A stretch of 64,000 nucleotides of DNA. Origin: Flavobacteriales bacterium (GTDB lineage Bacteria; Bacteroidota; Bacteroidia; Flavobacteriales_C; GCA-002722245). Below are positions 1 to 8,993 of the stretch, piece after piece. A program made the translations under genes and the position numbers. The first letter of the stretch is position 1; every line of letters begins with the position of its first letter. The stretch is taken from NCBI GenBank assembly GCA_002722245.1, contig PBLA01000018.1:110940-174939 (forward strand), given 5' to 3'. A model generated the notes under the pieces. The model saw only the letters and a program-made list of their open reading frames with translations, made no database searches and had not been told where the DNA came from.

Positions 1-938
1 CATTTATTTCAGAGTACAACGTTGATGGTATTGATTTAGATATTGAAAAAGACAACTACATGTGCTTTGGCCAACAGTCGATGGATAACCCTGCTGCATC
101 ATTGCAATATTTGATTGATGGAACAAAGGAAATAATGGAATGGTATAGAGGGGAATATGGAAAAAAAATGATTTTAACTTCGGCTCCTGAAGTACGATAT
201 GTAACCTCAGGCCTTTCGCCTTGGAATGCTTGCCACGGAACCTACCTTCCTTTCATTGAACAGATGAGTGATTCATTGGATTTGTTAATGGTTCAATACT
301 ACAATTCAGGGAGTGTATATGCCATTCCAGGACATCCTGTGGCTACTACCGAATATTACGAAGGTACTGTAGATTTTGTCATTGTAAATACCGAGGCAGT
401 TATTGAAGGGTTTAAATCGAAAAACAATAAAGTTTCGGGTACATATAGTGGACTACCTGCGAGTAAGGTTGTGATATCGCTTCCCTCCTGTGGCGATGCT
501 GCATCTTTAAGTGGTGAAAACCTTAAAGCTGCCGCGAATTATATTATGGGAAGAGGAGATAAACCAGGTAATTATACACTTGATAATAGCTATCCTGAAT
601 TACGTGGGTTTATGACCTGGAGTGCAAGTCATGATGCAAAAAAATGCAACTATTCTTATGCTGATGCATTTTCAAGTACCTTTGACTCTTTACTTAACAT
701 ACAAAAACCTTCCATTAATAATCAATTAACAGTCTATCCTAATCCTTCTCATGGATCCTTGGTTATTGACTCGAAGCAACTAGTTGGGCAAAAACTTCAA
801 ATTACTGACCTTGAGGGAAAATTAATTTTCTCTCAAACAATTACGAGCGAAAAAACATATATTCATCTTGATCAAATTGCTTCTGGTATTTATACTATTC
901 AATCGAGCAGTTATGTGACCAAATGGATTGTGAAATAA
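1..938 (+). CDS. GH18 family chitinase, C-terminal part, with T9SS sorting domain
   Basis: The reading frame is open from base 3 and the true start lies upstream of the window. The first visible residues include DGIDLDIE, the DxxDxDxE catalytic motif of glycoside hydrolase family 18, whose last Glu is the proton donor. The rest of the barrel follows, with conserved patches MVQYYNSG and LRGFMTWSASHD. This family hydrolyses beta-1,4 GlcNAc linkages in chitin or related glycans. The last 75 or so residues (from about LTVYPNPSHG to TKWIVK) match a Bacteroidota type IX secretion C-terminal sorting domain, so the enzyme is probably secreted or displayed on the cell surface. The ORF-track start at 60 is an internal Met that would cut off the catalytic motif. 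The gene ends convergent with the next one. Confidence 0.9.
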   Translation, partial: FISEYNVDGIDLDIEKDNYMCFGQQSMDNPAASLQYLIDGTKEIMEWYRGEYGKKMILTSAPEVRYVTSGLSPWNACHGTYLPFIEQMSDSLDLLMVQYYNSGSVYAIPGHPVATTEYYEGTVDFVIVNTEAVIEGFKSKNNKVSGTYSGLPASKVVISLPSCGDAASLSGENLKAAANYIMGRGDKPGNYTLDNSYPELRGFMTWSASHDAKKCNYSYADAFSSTFDSLLNIQKPSINNQLTVYPNPSHGSLVIDSKQLVGQKLQITDLEGKLIFSQTITSEKTYIHLDQIASGIYTIQSSSYVTKWIVK

Positions 939-1010
939 AAAGACTCAAGAATGAGAGAATTTTTAAGGAACTACTCCTCCTAATTTGCTGTAGATCTCTC
1001 TGCGTTTTTA

Positions 1011-3716
1011 TTAATTCTCTAAGGAATAGATATAGAGGCTGCCAATTTGATCACCTACAACCAGATCAAAACTGCCATTACCATCTAAATCTGTAACAAG
1101 AGAAGGGGAAACACCCTCAATAGGAAAACTGTTTAGTAGTTCTCCTTTTTGATCAAATCCAAAAATCTTTTGTTCTTTTTTATCTGCCACAATATTAATT
1201 TGTTGACCCTCTGGTAAATTAAATGACTCTACCCCGTATTCAGGTTTAAATGGGATATCTGAAACCTCTAATAAAAGCTGCTTATTATTTTTATAAACCT
1301 GAATTGTATTCTCATTGTGCACCACAAAATCAATGATTTCATCACCGTCAAAATCTTGATAATTTAATTTAAAATCACCTTCAAATGCCTTTAGAGCAAA
1401 TGTTTCAAGCTCATCAGCAAGCTTAACAAAATAAATCGTGCCATTCGTATCAGCAGCTAAAACGCCTGAATTTGAGAGGGCCTTGTTATCCCAAACCATA
1501 TGGTTGGTAGCTTCAGCAGGCAACTGATTTGTAAGCGTTATACGATCCTCTCCTTTCCTGTTTAAAGCTCTTATTTTTCCAGATTGATGCGAAACAATAA
1601 TATAATCCTTACCCTTTACCTGAAGTAAATGAGGAGGTGTTACTAAAGCACTTTTATTGGACTGAAATTGCCAACCTTTAACCTGCCTTCCATCAACACT
1701 AAAATTATGAAGATTATCACCTTGAGTTAATAACATTCGATAATTTCTGTTTTTATCATAATCAACAACAACAATTCCTTGGGTAACTGGTGCTTTAAGC
1801 GAAACTGGATATCCTGACACGTATCGCCCCTTTCGATCAATTTGATGAATTTTTTGCGAAGTGGTAAATACATATTGAAGCTTATCATTTTTATAGCGAT
1901 CAACTTGCTGAACCTCACCTATAATTGGTTCCTTTAACTTAATTTTCCATAGTATTTTTCCTACATTATTAATCAAATATAATCTGTTGCCATCATCTTG
2001 TATAAGCAATTCATTTTCGTTTGTGTAATGATTTTTTACAATCCAAGGCTTTTTAGAGTATGTAGTATCTAATTTCACCTCTATCAAGGATATATTTTGA
2101 GTTGCTTCTACTGCACTATAATTTACATATGCATTCGTATAAAATAATTTTTTATTTGCATTTACTTGAACTCCAAAAGCATGGAGCTTTTTTAAACTAT
2201 CCAGATTAGCATTAAACGATTCAAGAGTAGATTCATTTAACATCGCATTAAAATAATTAACTGCCTGTTTTAAATTGAAATAGTAAAATAAGTTCGACTC
2301 TCTTGAGAATTGCTCATAAAATTGATTGAACTGAATATTCTTTACCAATGTTTTTCCTCTTAAATAATAGTTAACTACATGTTTTAATGTGCTTTCATCA
2401 TTTGCAAATACAATATAATCCTCGATAATGGTATATTTCGTTCCTTTAACAGCCTTAAATTCATCACCTAATGTGAGTTGAAAAAAATTCGTTAATCCAA
2501 GATCATTAATTGTAAGAGTTTGATATTGAGAGGGATTATTAACTCCAGAGCTTTTATGAATTTCTTTAATCCCTTCTTGTGCTTTAGAAGGGTCTGCCAA
2601 CTTAATAATTAAGCCCGTATTTTTGGCATACGAACCCTCATCTCCATTAACAGTAAATAAAGCCATTTCTTCACCAATCCACGAATAAAAATCAACCTCA
2701 ACACTAAAACTGTGCTTTTTATTGATGTTTAGCACATTTTTTTGATGTTTATACAATACTTGGTTTTGAGTTAAATACTGATCATACTTCTTTTTGAAAG
2801 ATTCAAAACTCCCATAACTCAAATAAGACAAAACACCAGTATTTTCAGGCAACACAGAACTTACACCCAGTGCTTGAGCAGGCTCTCCTTCAAAGGATTT
2901 TAAATAACTAAATGTAGAATCATTGATAAAACTAAACCCATTAAACATTAAACTCTGATCTTTAGCATTAAGATCCAACTCCGCCCAACCTCCTAAATTC
3001 TGCATTGATTGAGCAAAGTTTATAGCATTATCGCCAAATAAATTTAAATATGCACCGATGTTTCGTAAATTGATGAAAAAATTACCATCTGAGGAAACAT
3101 CAGCTGTTTTAAAAAGCTTCTTAAACCCAGTATTATCTTGTAAATGACGTTCAGCAGCCAGCTCTCTAATTCCCTCTTCTATCAAAATACTTGATGTAGA
3201 AAACAATACTACACCGCCAATTTTTGAAAAACACACATCAAGACCATTCATTGAATAGGTATAAATAATATTTAAGTCATAATCTTTAGATGAAGTAGGC
3301 TGTGCACCAAAAATTTTATTTACATAGTTTAAGACTTGATCATTTGTAAATCCATTTGCTTCCAAGGAAATTAAATAATTAAGCTGCTCCCCACCCGTGA
3401 GCACTCCAGCGACAAATACTTTCTCTTTAAAAAAGTTACTTAGATAATCGTCTTCAACAGAATCCACTTTTTCAATCAACTCTGTAATCGCGGAAAAAAC
3501 ACTCGTTTTTTCCAATGCAAAACCGAAAGTGGAATTTGAAAACTGTCCCCATTTCTTTATCGGATTCATTCCCCTAATGACAAAAGCCGACTGCTGAGGA
3601 ATTGCGTTTAGAGCTTCTGAATATCCAAAAGACTTTTTACTATTGGTTGGTATCAAAACATACCCTATGGTTGCCACAACGCAGAGAGTAACAAGAGCAA
3701 AAATCAGCTTGCGCAT
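1011..3716 (-). CDS. Large membrane-anchored protein, DUF3352-like region plus C-terminal propeller-like repeats
   Basis: This 901-residue protein has a single N-terminal hydrophobic segment (about residues 4-22) that would anchor or export it. Residues 30-540 resemble DUF3352-type proteins (an opening such as IPQQSAFVIRG, repeated alpha/beta stretches), though this is a by-eye assignment. The last 340 residues look like a beta-propeller of short repeats, with PQQ-like pieces (YLINNVGKILWKIKL, IRALNRKGED) and calcium-loop-like FG-GAP pieces (DFDGDEIIDFVVH, TDLDGNGSFDLVVG). No catalytic motif is recognisable. The gene stands alone, between a terminator-bearing intergenic region upstream and the convergent chitinase. 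A role as a cell-envelope binding or scaffolding protein is only inference. Confidence 0.75.
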   Translation of the reverse strand: MRKLIFALVTLCVVATIGYVLIPTNSKKSFGYSEALNAIPQQSAFVIRGMNPIKKWGQFSNSTFGFALEKTSVFSAITELIEKVDSVEDDYLSNFFKEKVFVAGVLTGGEQLNYLISLEANGFTNDQVLNYVNKIFGAQPTSSKDYDLNIIYTYSMNGLDVCFSKIGGVVLFSTSSILIEEGIRELAAERHLQDNTGFKKLFKTADVSSDGNFFINLRNIGAYLNLFGDNAINFAQSMQNLGGWAELDLNAKDQSLMFNGFSFINDSTFSYLKSFEGEPAQALGVSSVLPENTGVLSYLSYGSFESFKKKYDQYLTQNQVLYKHQKNVLNINKKHSFSVEVDFYSWIGEEMALFTVNGDEGSYAKNTGLIIKLADPSKAQEGIKEIHKSSGVNNPSQYQTLTINDLGLTNFFQLTLGDEFKAVKGTKYTIIEDYIVFANDESTLKHVVNYYLRGKTLVKNIQFNQFYEQFSRESNLFYYFNLKQAVNYFNAMLNESTLESFNANLDSLKKLHAFGVQVNANKKLFYTNAYVNYSAVEATQNISLIEVKLDTTYSKKPWIVKNHYTNENELLIQDDGNRLYLINNVGKILWKIKLKEPIIGEVQQVDRYKNDKLQYVFTTSQKIHQIDRKGRYVSGYPVSLKAPVTQGIVVVDYDKNRNYRMLLTQGDNLHNFSVDGRQVKGWQFQSNKSALVTPPHLLQVKGKDYIIVSHQSGKIRALNRKGEDRITLTNQLPAEATNHMVWDNKALSNSGVLAADTNGTIYFVKLADELETFALKAFEGDFKLNYQDFDGDEIIDFVVHNENTIQVYKNNKQLLLEVSDIPFKPEYGVESFNLPEGQQINIVADKKEQKIFGFDQKGELLNSFPIEGVSPSLVTDLDGNGSFDLVVGDQIGSLYIYSLEN

Positions 3717-3813
3717 AACTTAAAATTTGTGTTTAATTAAAAATACTTTTGTTCCTTAATTTAGTTGCCACGAACCATAGGTAGTTTTTCACAAATTATG
3801 TTTAACAAAGCCA

Positions 3814-3827
3814 TTTCACATGTGAAA
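3814..3827. promoter_or_regulatory. Perfect 14-bp palindrome upstream of the 901-residue protein gene
   Basis: TTTCACATGTGAAA is a perfect inverted repeat about 100 bases upstream of the minus-strand gene that starts at 3716, and just beyond the pdhB terminator. Its size and symmetry fit a dimeric repressor or activator operator, but no cognate regulator is nearby and it could be chance in AT-rich DNA. Confidence 0.3.
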
Positions 3828-3834
3828 AATTGAC

Positions 3835-3869
3835 AAAAAAAAAGGCCAACATAGTGTTGACCTTTTTTT
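3835..3869 (-). terminator. Rho-independent terminator after pdhB (possibly bidirectional)
   Basis: An 11-bp stem with one mismatch (AAAGGCCAACA / TGTTGACCTTT) and a 3-base loop lies directly after the pdhB stop codon. It has a T-run on both strands, since A-run and T-run flank it. Confidence 0.8.
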
Positions 3870-3887
3870 CTTTAATATTTATTCAAT

Positions 3888-4871
3888 TTATGCTGAAGCG
3901 TAACATACCGCTTTAACTGCCTGAATTATTCTTCCTTCATTAGGCAATGTAGATTCTACCATATTTGCTGCATAACTCATCGGAACATCACGCATCGTAA
4001 CACGCTGAATAGGAGCATCTAAATAATCAAAAGCCTCACGCTGTACCTTGTAAGCAATTTCGGTTGAGATGGATGCCAATGGCCAAGCTTCTTCAACAAT
4101 AACTAATCGATTTGTTTTTTTCACCGATTCAAATACTGTATCGTAATCAATAGGACGTACCGTTCTCAAATCTATGATTTCAACGTCAATACCCTCCGAT
4201 GCAAGTTGCTCAGCAGCTTTAACCACACGATGATAAATTTTTCCAAAAGTAACAATCGTAACATCATCACCCTTTCGCTTAACATCAGCTACACCAATTG
4301 GTATTACGTATTCTCCTTCTGGCACCTCACCTTTATCCCCATACATTTGCTCACTTTCCATGAAAATAACAGGATCATTATCTCGTATAGCAGATTTCAA
4401 CAATCCTTTTGCATCAGCAGGAGTTGATGGAACAACCACCTTTAAACCAGGGGTATTTGCGTACCAATTTTCAAAAGCTTGAGAATGTTGCGCACCTAAT
4501 TGACCAGCAGAAGCTGTTGGACCACGAAAAACAATCGGGAGAGGAAATTGACCTCCAGACATCAAGTTTATTTTTGCCGCTCCGTTTATAATTTGGTCAA
4601 TTGCGACCAACGAAAAATTAAATGTCATGAACTCTACAATAGGTCTTAAACCATTCATTGCGGCACCAACCGCTATTCCAGAAAATCCATTCTCTGCTAT
4701 AGGAGTATCAATTACACGCTCTGGACCAAATTCGTCCAACATACCTTGTGTTACCTTGTAAGCCCCGTTATACTCGGCTACTTCCTCCCCCATGACAAAA
4801 ATATCTTTATCATTTCTCATCTCCTCATTCATAGCCTCTCTAAGGGCCTCTCTGAATTGTAAAGTCTTCAT
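3888..4871 (-). CDS. pdhB: Pyruvate dehydrogenase E1 component, beta subunit
   Basis: This is the 327-residue beta subunit of the thiamine-diphosphate E1 enzyme, which decarboxylates pyruvate (or a branched-chain 2-oxoacid) and passes the acetyl group to lipoyl-E2. The full transketolase-like pyrimidine domain and C-terminal domain are present, with recognisable stretches DIFVMGEEVAEYNGAYKVTQ, DTPIAENGFSGIAVGAA, QLGAQHSQAFENWYANTPGL and VIVEEAWPLASIS. Length is normal for the family. The E1 alpha and E2 genes are not adjacent, so the complex is encoded at more than one locus. Its own terminator follows. A branched-chain oxoacid substrate cannot be excluded from this subunit alone, but the sequence reads most like PdhB. 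Confidence 0.93.
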   Translation of the reverse strand: MKTLQFREALREAMNEEMRNDKDIFVMGEEVAEYNGAYKVTQGMLDEFGPERVIDTPIAENGFSGIAVGAAMNGLRPIVEFMTFNFSLVAIDQIINGAAKINLMSGGQFPLPIVFRGPTASAGQLGAQHSQAFENWYANTPGLKVVVPSTPADAKGLLKSAIRDNDPVIFMESEQMYGDKGEVPEGEYVIPIGVADVKRKGDDVTIVTFGKIYHRVVKAAEQLASEGIDVEIIDLRTVRPIDYDTVFESVKKTNRLVIVEEAWPLASISTEIAYKVQREAFDYLDAPIQRVTMRDVPMSYAANMVESTLPNEGRIIQAVKAVCYASA

Positions 4872-5064
4872 AGTTGAATTTTAATTACGGCCAAATTTAA
4901 TATTTATAATTGGTTTTTTAAGCATTTTTAACACACATAATTAAGCTTAGAAAAATACAATGTTCAAAGACGTTTTTTATCGTGAAAATTCACTAAATTA
5001 AAAAGAGAACCTTTTTGCATGAATAAGCGTAGTAGGTCAGTCGCGTTTTACAAAACAGATTATT

Positions 5065-5814
5065 ATGAAAATACTCGTATGTATAAGTAGTGTCCCAGAT
5101 ACTACGACCAAAATAAGTTTTACCAACAACAACACCGCACTCCAGTCTAATGGTGTTCAGTTTATTATCAATCCAAATGATGAGTTTGGATTAACGAAAG
5201 CTTTACACATAAAAGAAGCGAATCCGGGAACGAATGTTACAGTTTTACACGTAGGACCTAATAGCAGTGACCCTGTAATTCGAAAAGCCTTGGCAATAGG
5301 CGCTGATGATGCCGTTCGAATAAATGTAGAGGCGATAGATCCACTTCAAGTCGCAGGCGAAATTGCTCATTATGTGAAAGCTAATCCATACGACCTCATT
5401 ATCACAGGAAAAGAATCTATAGACTATAATGGTGCGATTGTAGCACATGCGTTAGGAGAAATGTTAGGTATCCCATCAGTTTCACCCTGTATTGGGCTTT
5501 CCATTAATGGCTCAGAGGCTTCGTTAACCGGTGTTGTTGATGGAGGTAAAGAAGAACTAACAGCCTCTCTACCTATTGTGGTTGGTGGTCAAAAAGGATT
5601 GGTAGAAGAAAAAGACCTTCGAATTCCAAATATGCGAGGAATCATGCAAGCCCGCACTAAACCACTAAATGTTGTAGAGGCATCGGGAAGTAAAGAAGCC
5701 CAAAAAGTAGTAAACTATGATACTCCAGCTCCTAAAGCTGCATGCAAAATAGTTGATGCAAACAATGTAGACGAACTCGTTCGTCTACTTCAAAACGAGG
5801 CAAAAGTGATTTAG
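5065..5814 (+). CDS. etfB: Electron transfer flavoprotein subunit beta
   Basis: This 249-residue protein is the AMP-binding beta subunit of ETF, the soluble FAD heterodimer that carries electrons from acyl-CoA dehydrogenases to ETF:quinone oxidoreductase. It has the typical start MKILVCISSVPDTTTKISF, a nucleotide-binding alpha/beta core with DLIITGKESIDYNGAIVAHALGE, and the ETF-beta signature region around VVDGGKEELTASLPIVVGGQKG and RIPNMRGIMQARTKPL. Length matches the family. The alpha subunit gene follows after 75 bases, which contain a small ATTCCA/TGGAAT hairpin (about 5833-5851) of unknown meaning. Confidence 0.96.
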   Translation: MKILVCISSVPDTTTKISFTNNNTALQSNGVQFIINPNDEFGLTKALHIKEANPGTNVTVLHVGPNSSDPVIRKALAIGADDAVRINVEAIDPLQVAGEIAHYVKANPYDLIITGKESIDYNGAIVAHALGEMLGIPSVSPCIGLSINGSEASLTGVVDGGKEELTASLPIVVGGQKGLVEEKDLRIPNMRGIMQARTKPLNVVEASGSKEAQKVVNYDTPAPKAACKIVDANNVDELVRLLQNEAKVI

Positions 5815-5889
5815 TGTTTAAACGATGTATGAATTCCATGAAAATTGGAATCTGTGTCACATGTTTAATTAATTTTAAAAAAATAAAAG

Positions 5890-6846
5890 ATGTCTGTACT
5901 AGTATATATTGAACATACCAATGGAATTATCAAAAAAAACGCTTTAGAAGCTGCATCTTATGCCGTAGCCTACGCAGAAAAAACAAATGGCTCAGCTTTG
6001 GGCGTTACAATTGGTAATGTCTCAGAAAGTGAAATCAAAAAACTTGGAAATGTTGGATTAGAAAAAGTGTTTAACGTAGGTGGACATGATTATTTAAACC
6101 ATCAAAAAGTTGCCGCTATAATGGCGGATGTGGCACAAAAGAATAACTCCACCACTTACATATTTTCAGGTTCTTCTGAAGGGAAAGGCGCGGGACCTAG
6201 ACTGGCTGTAAAAATGGGCGCTGGTATTGTAAGTGAAGTTATTGAGGTTCCCTCTTCAACATCTCCTATCACATTGGTAAAAAAAGCTTTTTCAGGGAAA
6301 GGATATGCCAATATTCAGTTAAATCATGAGAAAAACGTGATTGTTTTATCCACAAATGCTTTTGGTGTTCATGAAAAGTCTGTTGATGTACACATTGAAA
6401 ACATTTCCTCTGAGGGAAATGACACATCACTTACTCATCAATCATTTGATAGAGATACAAAAGGAATATCTCTTCCTGATGCCGAATTAGTCGTTTCAGC
6501 AGGTAGAGGATTAAAAGGTGCTGAAAACTGGGGTATGATTGAAGAACTTGCGGAAACACTTGGTGCTGCTACAGCATGTTCAAAACCTGTCTCTGATATT
6601 GGCTGGCGAGGCCATCATGAACATGTAGGTCAAACCGGTATAGCTATTTCTCCTAATCTTTACATAGCCATTGGAATTTCAGGAGCTATTCAACATTTGG
6701 CTGGAGTAAGTTCATCAAAAACAATTGTAGTCATTAACATCGATCCTGAGGCTCCTTTTTTCAAGGCCGCTGATTATGGTATTATTGGTGATGCTTTTGA
6801 AGTTGTTCCGAAATTAAATGCTGCTATTAAAGCTATAAAAGGATAA
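5890..6846 (+). CDS. etfA: Electron transfer flavoprotein subunit alpha
   Basis: This 318-residue protein is the FAD-binding alpha subunit of ETF. The N-terminal domain matches the ETF alpha/beta fold. The C-terminal FAD domain is complete, with SAGRGLKGAENWGMIEELAE, the TGIAISPNLYIAIGISGAIQ stretch and VVINIDPEAPFFKAADYGI. It is the second gene of an etfBA pair and probably co-transcribed. Together they would serve fatty-acid or amino-acid oxidation. Confidence 0.96.
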   Translation: MSVLVYIEHTNGIIKKNALEAASYAVAYAEKTNGSALGVTIGNVSESEIKKLGNVGLEKVFNVGGHDYLNHQKVAAIMADVAQKNNSTTYIFSGSSEGKGAGPRLAVKMGAGIVSEVIEVPSSTSPITLVKKAFSGKGYANIQLNHEKNVIVLSTNAFGVHEKSVDVHIENISSEGNDTSLTHQSFDRDTKGISLPDAELVVSAGRGLKGAENWGMIEELAETLGAATACSKPVSDIGWRGHHEHVGQTGIAISPNLYIAIGISGAIQHLAGVSSSKTIVVINIDPEAPFFKAADYGIIGDAFEVVPKLNAAIKAIKG

Positions 6847-6870
6847 TGTTAATATCGCCTCATGATAATT

Positions 6871-6902
6871 TTTGTTATTCGTTGGGGCTTTTTGTATTCT
6901 TG
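6871..6902 (+). promoter_or_regulatory. Candidate Bacteroidota-type promoter for the bifunctional nuclease gene
   Basis: A TTTG element (6871-6874), a 20-base spacer, then TATTCTTG (7 of 8 matches counting the free positions of TAnnTTTG) end 19 bases before the next start codon. An AGAGGA stretch lies between the box and the ATG. This spacing fits the -33/-7 promoter described for Bacteroides. Confidence 0.4.
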
Positions 6903-6921
6903 CACTTCCTAAAGAGGACAA

Positions 6922-7533
6922 ATGAATAAAATTGGATTAGAAATAATTGGATTATCGTATAGTCAAACACAATCAGGAGCTTATGCACTTGTGCTAGGTG
7001 AAAAAGCAGGTATACGTAGATTACCTATTATTATTGGTGGTTTTGAAGCGCAAGCAATAGCGATAGAACTTGAAAATATGACTCCAAGCCGTCCGCTTAC
7101 TCATGATTTATTTAAAACATTTGCATACACATTTGAAATTAAAATTAAAGAAGTAATTATCTATAATTTGGTGGAAGGTATATTCTTTGCTAAACTGATT
7201 TGTAATCAGAATGGAAAAGAAGTAGAAATTGATGCTCGAACCTCAGATGCAATTGCCTTGGCAGTCCGATTTAATTGCCCTGTGTATACATTTGAATTTA
7301 TTCTTTCTTCAGCAGGTATTATTTTAGATGAAGATTCTGATGAATTGGATTTGGATGGTGGAGATATTCCAGATGAAGATGAATTAGCGGAAATGGTAGA
7401 GGACCGCTCTTCCGATATTTCAAAAAAATCTGATGCTGAGCTTGAGGAGCTTTTACATGAAGCTATAAAACAAGAGGATTATGAAAGAGCTTCAATTATA
7501 CGTGACGAAATTAATAAACGTCAGGCAAATTAA
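6922..7533 (+). CDS. Bifunctional nuclease (DUF151/BFN) family protein with C-terminal UVR motif
   Basis: Residues 1-130 form the DUF151 domain, found in plant and bacterial 'bifunctional nuclease' proteins, with stretches GEKAGIRRLPIIIGGFEAQA, RPLTHDLF and IDARTSDAIALAVRFNCPVY. After an acidic linker (about residues 135-165) there is a UvrB/UvrC-type motif, EELLHEAIKQEDYERASIIR, at residues 170-200. The UVR helical hairpin usually mediates protein-protein contact in repair or protease adaptors. The biochemical activity of bacterial members is poorly defined, so I would not assert a nuclease function. A candidate promoter lies immediately upstream. Confidence 0.9.
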   Translation: MNKIGLEIIGLSYSQTQSGAYALVLGEKAGIRRLPIIIGGFEAQAIAIELENMTPSRPLTHDLFKTFAYTFEIKIKEVIIYNLVEGIFFAKLICNQNGKEVEIDARTSDAIALAVRFNCPVYTFEFILSSAGIILDEDSDELDLDGGDIPDEDELAEMVEDRSSDISKKSDAELEELLHEAIKQEDYERASIIRDEINKRQAN

Positions 7534-7659
7534 TCTTGCAAAGTTCTAAACGCTGGATGGATTTATTGAGCACGCTTATTAACACCTGTTCATTACTTCG
7601 TACAATAAATCTTTATTTACCCATCAAATTTTAAGAAATTTAAGGCCTAACCCCTTTTT

Positions 7660-8454
7660 ATGAAACAATATTTGGATTTAATGCAGCATGTCTTGGACAA
7701 TGGTGTAGAAAAAAGTGATCGAACAGGTACAGGAACAAAAAGCGTCTTTGGATATCAAATGCGTTTTGATTTAAGTAAAGGGTTTCCGCTAGTTACCACA
7801 AAAAAATGTCATTTACGTTCAATTATTCATGAACTTTTATGGTTCATTAAAGGTGATACCAATATAAAATACCTCAAAGAAAATGGTGTAAGCATTTGGG
7901 ACGAATGGGCTGATCAAGAAGGAAACCTTGGTCCTGTTTATGGTTATCAATGGAGAAGTTGGCCAGCAGCATCTGGCAAAAATATTGATCAGATCACAGA
8001 CTTAATTCATCAAATTAAAAACAATCCCGACTCAAGAAGACTCATTGTTAGTGCGTGGAATGTAGGAGAAATTGAAAATATGGCCCTACCTCCTTGTCAT
8101 GCTTTTTTTCAATTTTATGTTGCTAATGGAAAATTAAGTTGTCAACTTTATCAGCGAAGTGCCGATATATTTTTGGGGGTTCCATTCAACATCGCCTCCT
8201 ACGCTCTAATGACAATGATGATAGCCCAAGTATGTGATTTGCAGCTTGGTGATTTTGTTCACACATTTGGTGATGCACACATATACTCCAACCATTATGA
8301 ACAAGCAAATCTTCAATTATCAAGAACTCCCAAATCACTTCCTACTCTAACTATAAACCCTGACGTTAAAGATATCTTTGACTTTACGTTTGAAGATTTT
8401 GAATTAATTAACTACGACCCACATCCACATATTAAAGCACCTGTAGCAATTTAA
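7660..8454 (+). CDS. thyA: Thymidylate synthase
   Basis: This 264-residue enzyme converts dUMP and 5,10-methylenetetrahydrofolate to dTMP and dihydrofolate. All hallmark regions are present: [19 protein letters not shown] (folate and phosphate loop), [11 protein letters not shown], the catalytic cysteine in [12 protein letters not shown], and [19 protein letters not shown] for dUMP binding. Length is that of the compact E. coli-type enzyme. It is followed after 3 bases by folA, which recycles the dihydrofolate produced. Confidence 0.98.
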   Translation: MKQYLDLMQHVLDNGVEKSDRTGTGTKSVFGYQMRFDLSKGFPLVTTKKCHLRSIIHELLWFIKGDTNIKYLKENGVSIWDEWADQEGNLGPVYGYQWRSWPAASGKNIDQITDLIHQIKNNPDSRRLIVSAWNVGEIENMALPPCHAFFQFYVANGKLSCQLYQRSADIFLGVPFNIASYALMTMMIAQVCDLQLGDFVHTFGDAHIYSNHYEQANLQLSRTPKSLPTLTINPDVKDIFDFTFEDFELINYDPHPHIKAPVAI

Positions 8455-8457
8455 ATA

Positions 8458-8979
8458 ATGGAAGTCATTATAATAGTAGCCGTATCGAAGCATAACAATG
8501 GTATTGGCAAAAACAATGACCTGCTTTGGCACCTGCCTGCAGACATGAAGTTTTTCAAAGAACAAACCACGGGATACCCCGTTATAACTGGTAGAAAAAA
8601 CTATGAATCAATCCCAGAAAAGTTCCGTCCATTACCTAAAAGAGAAAACATTATAATTACCCGTCAAGAAATTGATTATCCGAATGCAGAAGTGTGTGGA
8701 TCAATTGAAGAGGCACTCAATCTGGCGGCTTCGTACAAAAAAGAGAAAATTTTCGTGATTGGTGGCGGTGAAATTTATAAACAATTTCTAGACAAAGATT
8801 TAATCGATCGTGTAATGATCACTTGGGTAGATGCTAAACTGGAAGCAGATGTTTTCTTTCCCAAACTAAACTCGAATTGGGAATTATGTAAACAATCCCA
8901 ATACAATCCTGATGAAAAAAATCAATATGAATTCACATTTAGTGAATATAAAAAAAGACAGACAACTATAGATCAATAA
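8458..8979 (+). CDS. folA: Dihydrofolate reductase
   Basis: This 173-residue enzyme reduces dihydrofolate to tetrahydrofolate with NADPH. The family pattern IGKNNDLLWHLPADMKFFKE carries the Met20-type loop and the active-site acidic residue (D in LPADM). TGRKNYESIP and IFVIGGGEIYKQFL are the NADPH-binding segments. It sits 3 bases after thyA, the classical thyA-folA pair, and is probably translationally coupled to it. Confidence 0.97.
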   Translation: MEVIIIVAVSKHNNGIGKNNDLLWHLPADMKFFKEQTTGYPVITGRKNYESIPEKFRPLPKRENIIITRQEIDYPNAEVCGSIEEALNLAASYKKEKIFVIGGGEIYKQFLDKDLIDRVMITWVDAKLEADVFFPKLNSNWELCKQSQYNPDEKNQYEFTFSEYKKRQTTIDQ

Positions 8980-8993
8980 CTTACGTCTTAAGA

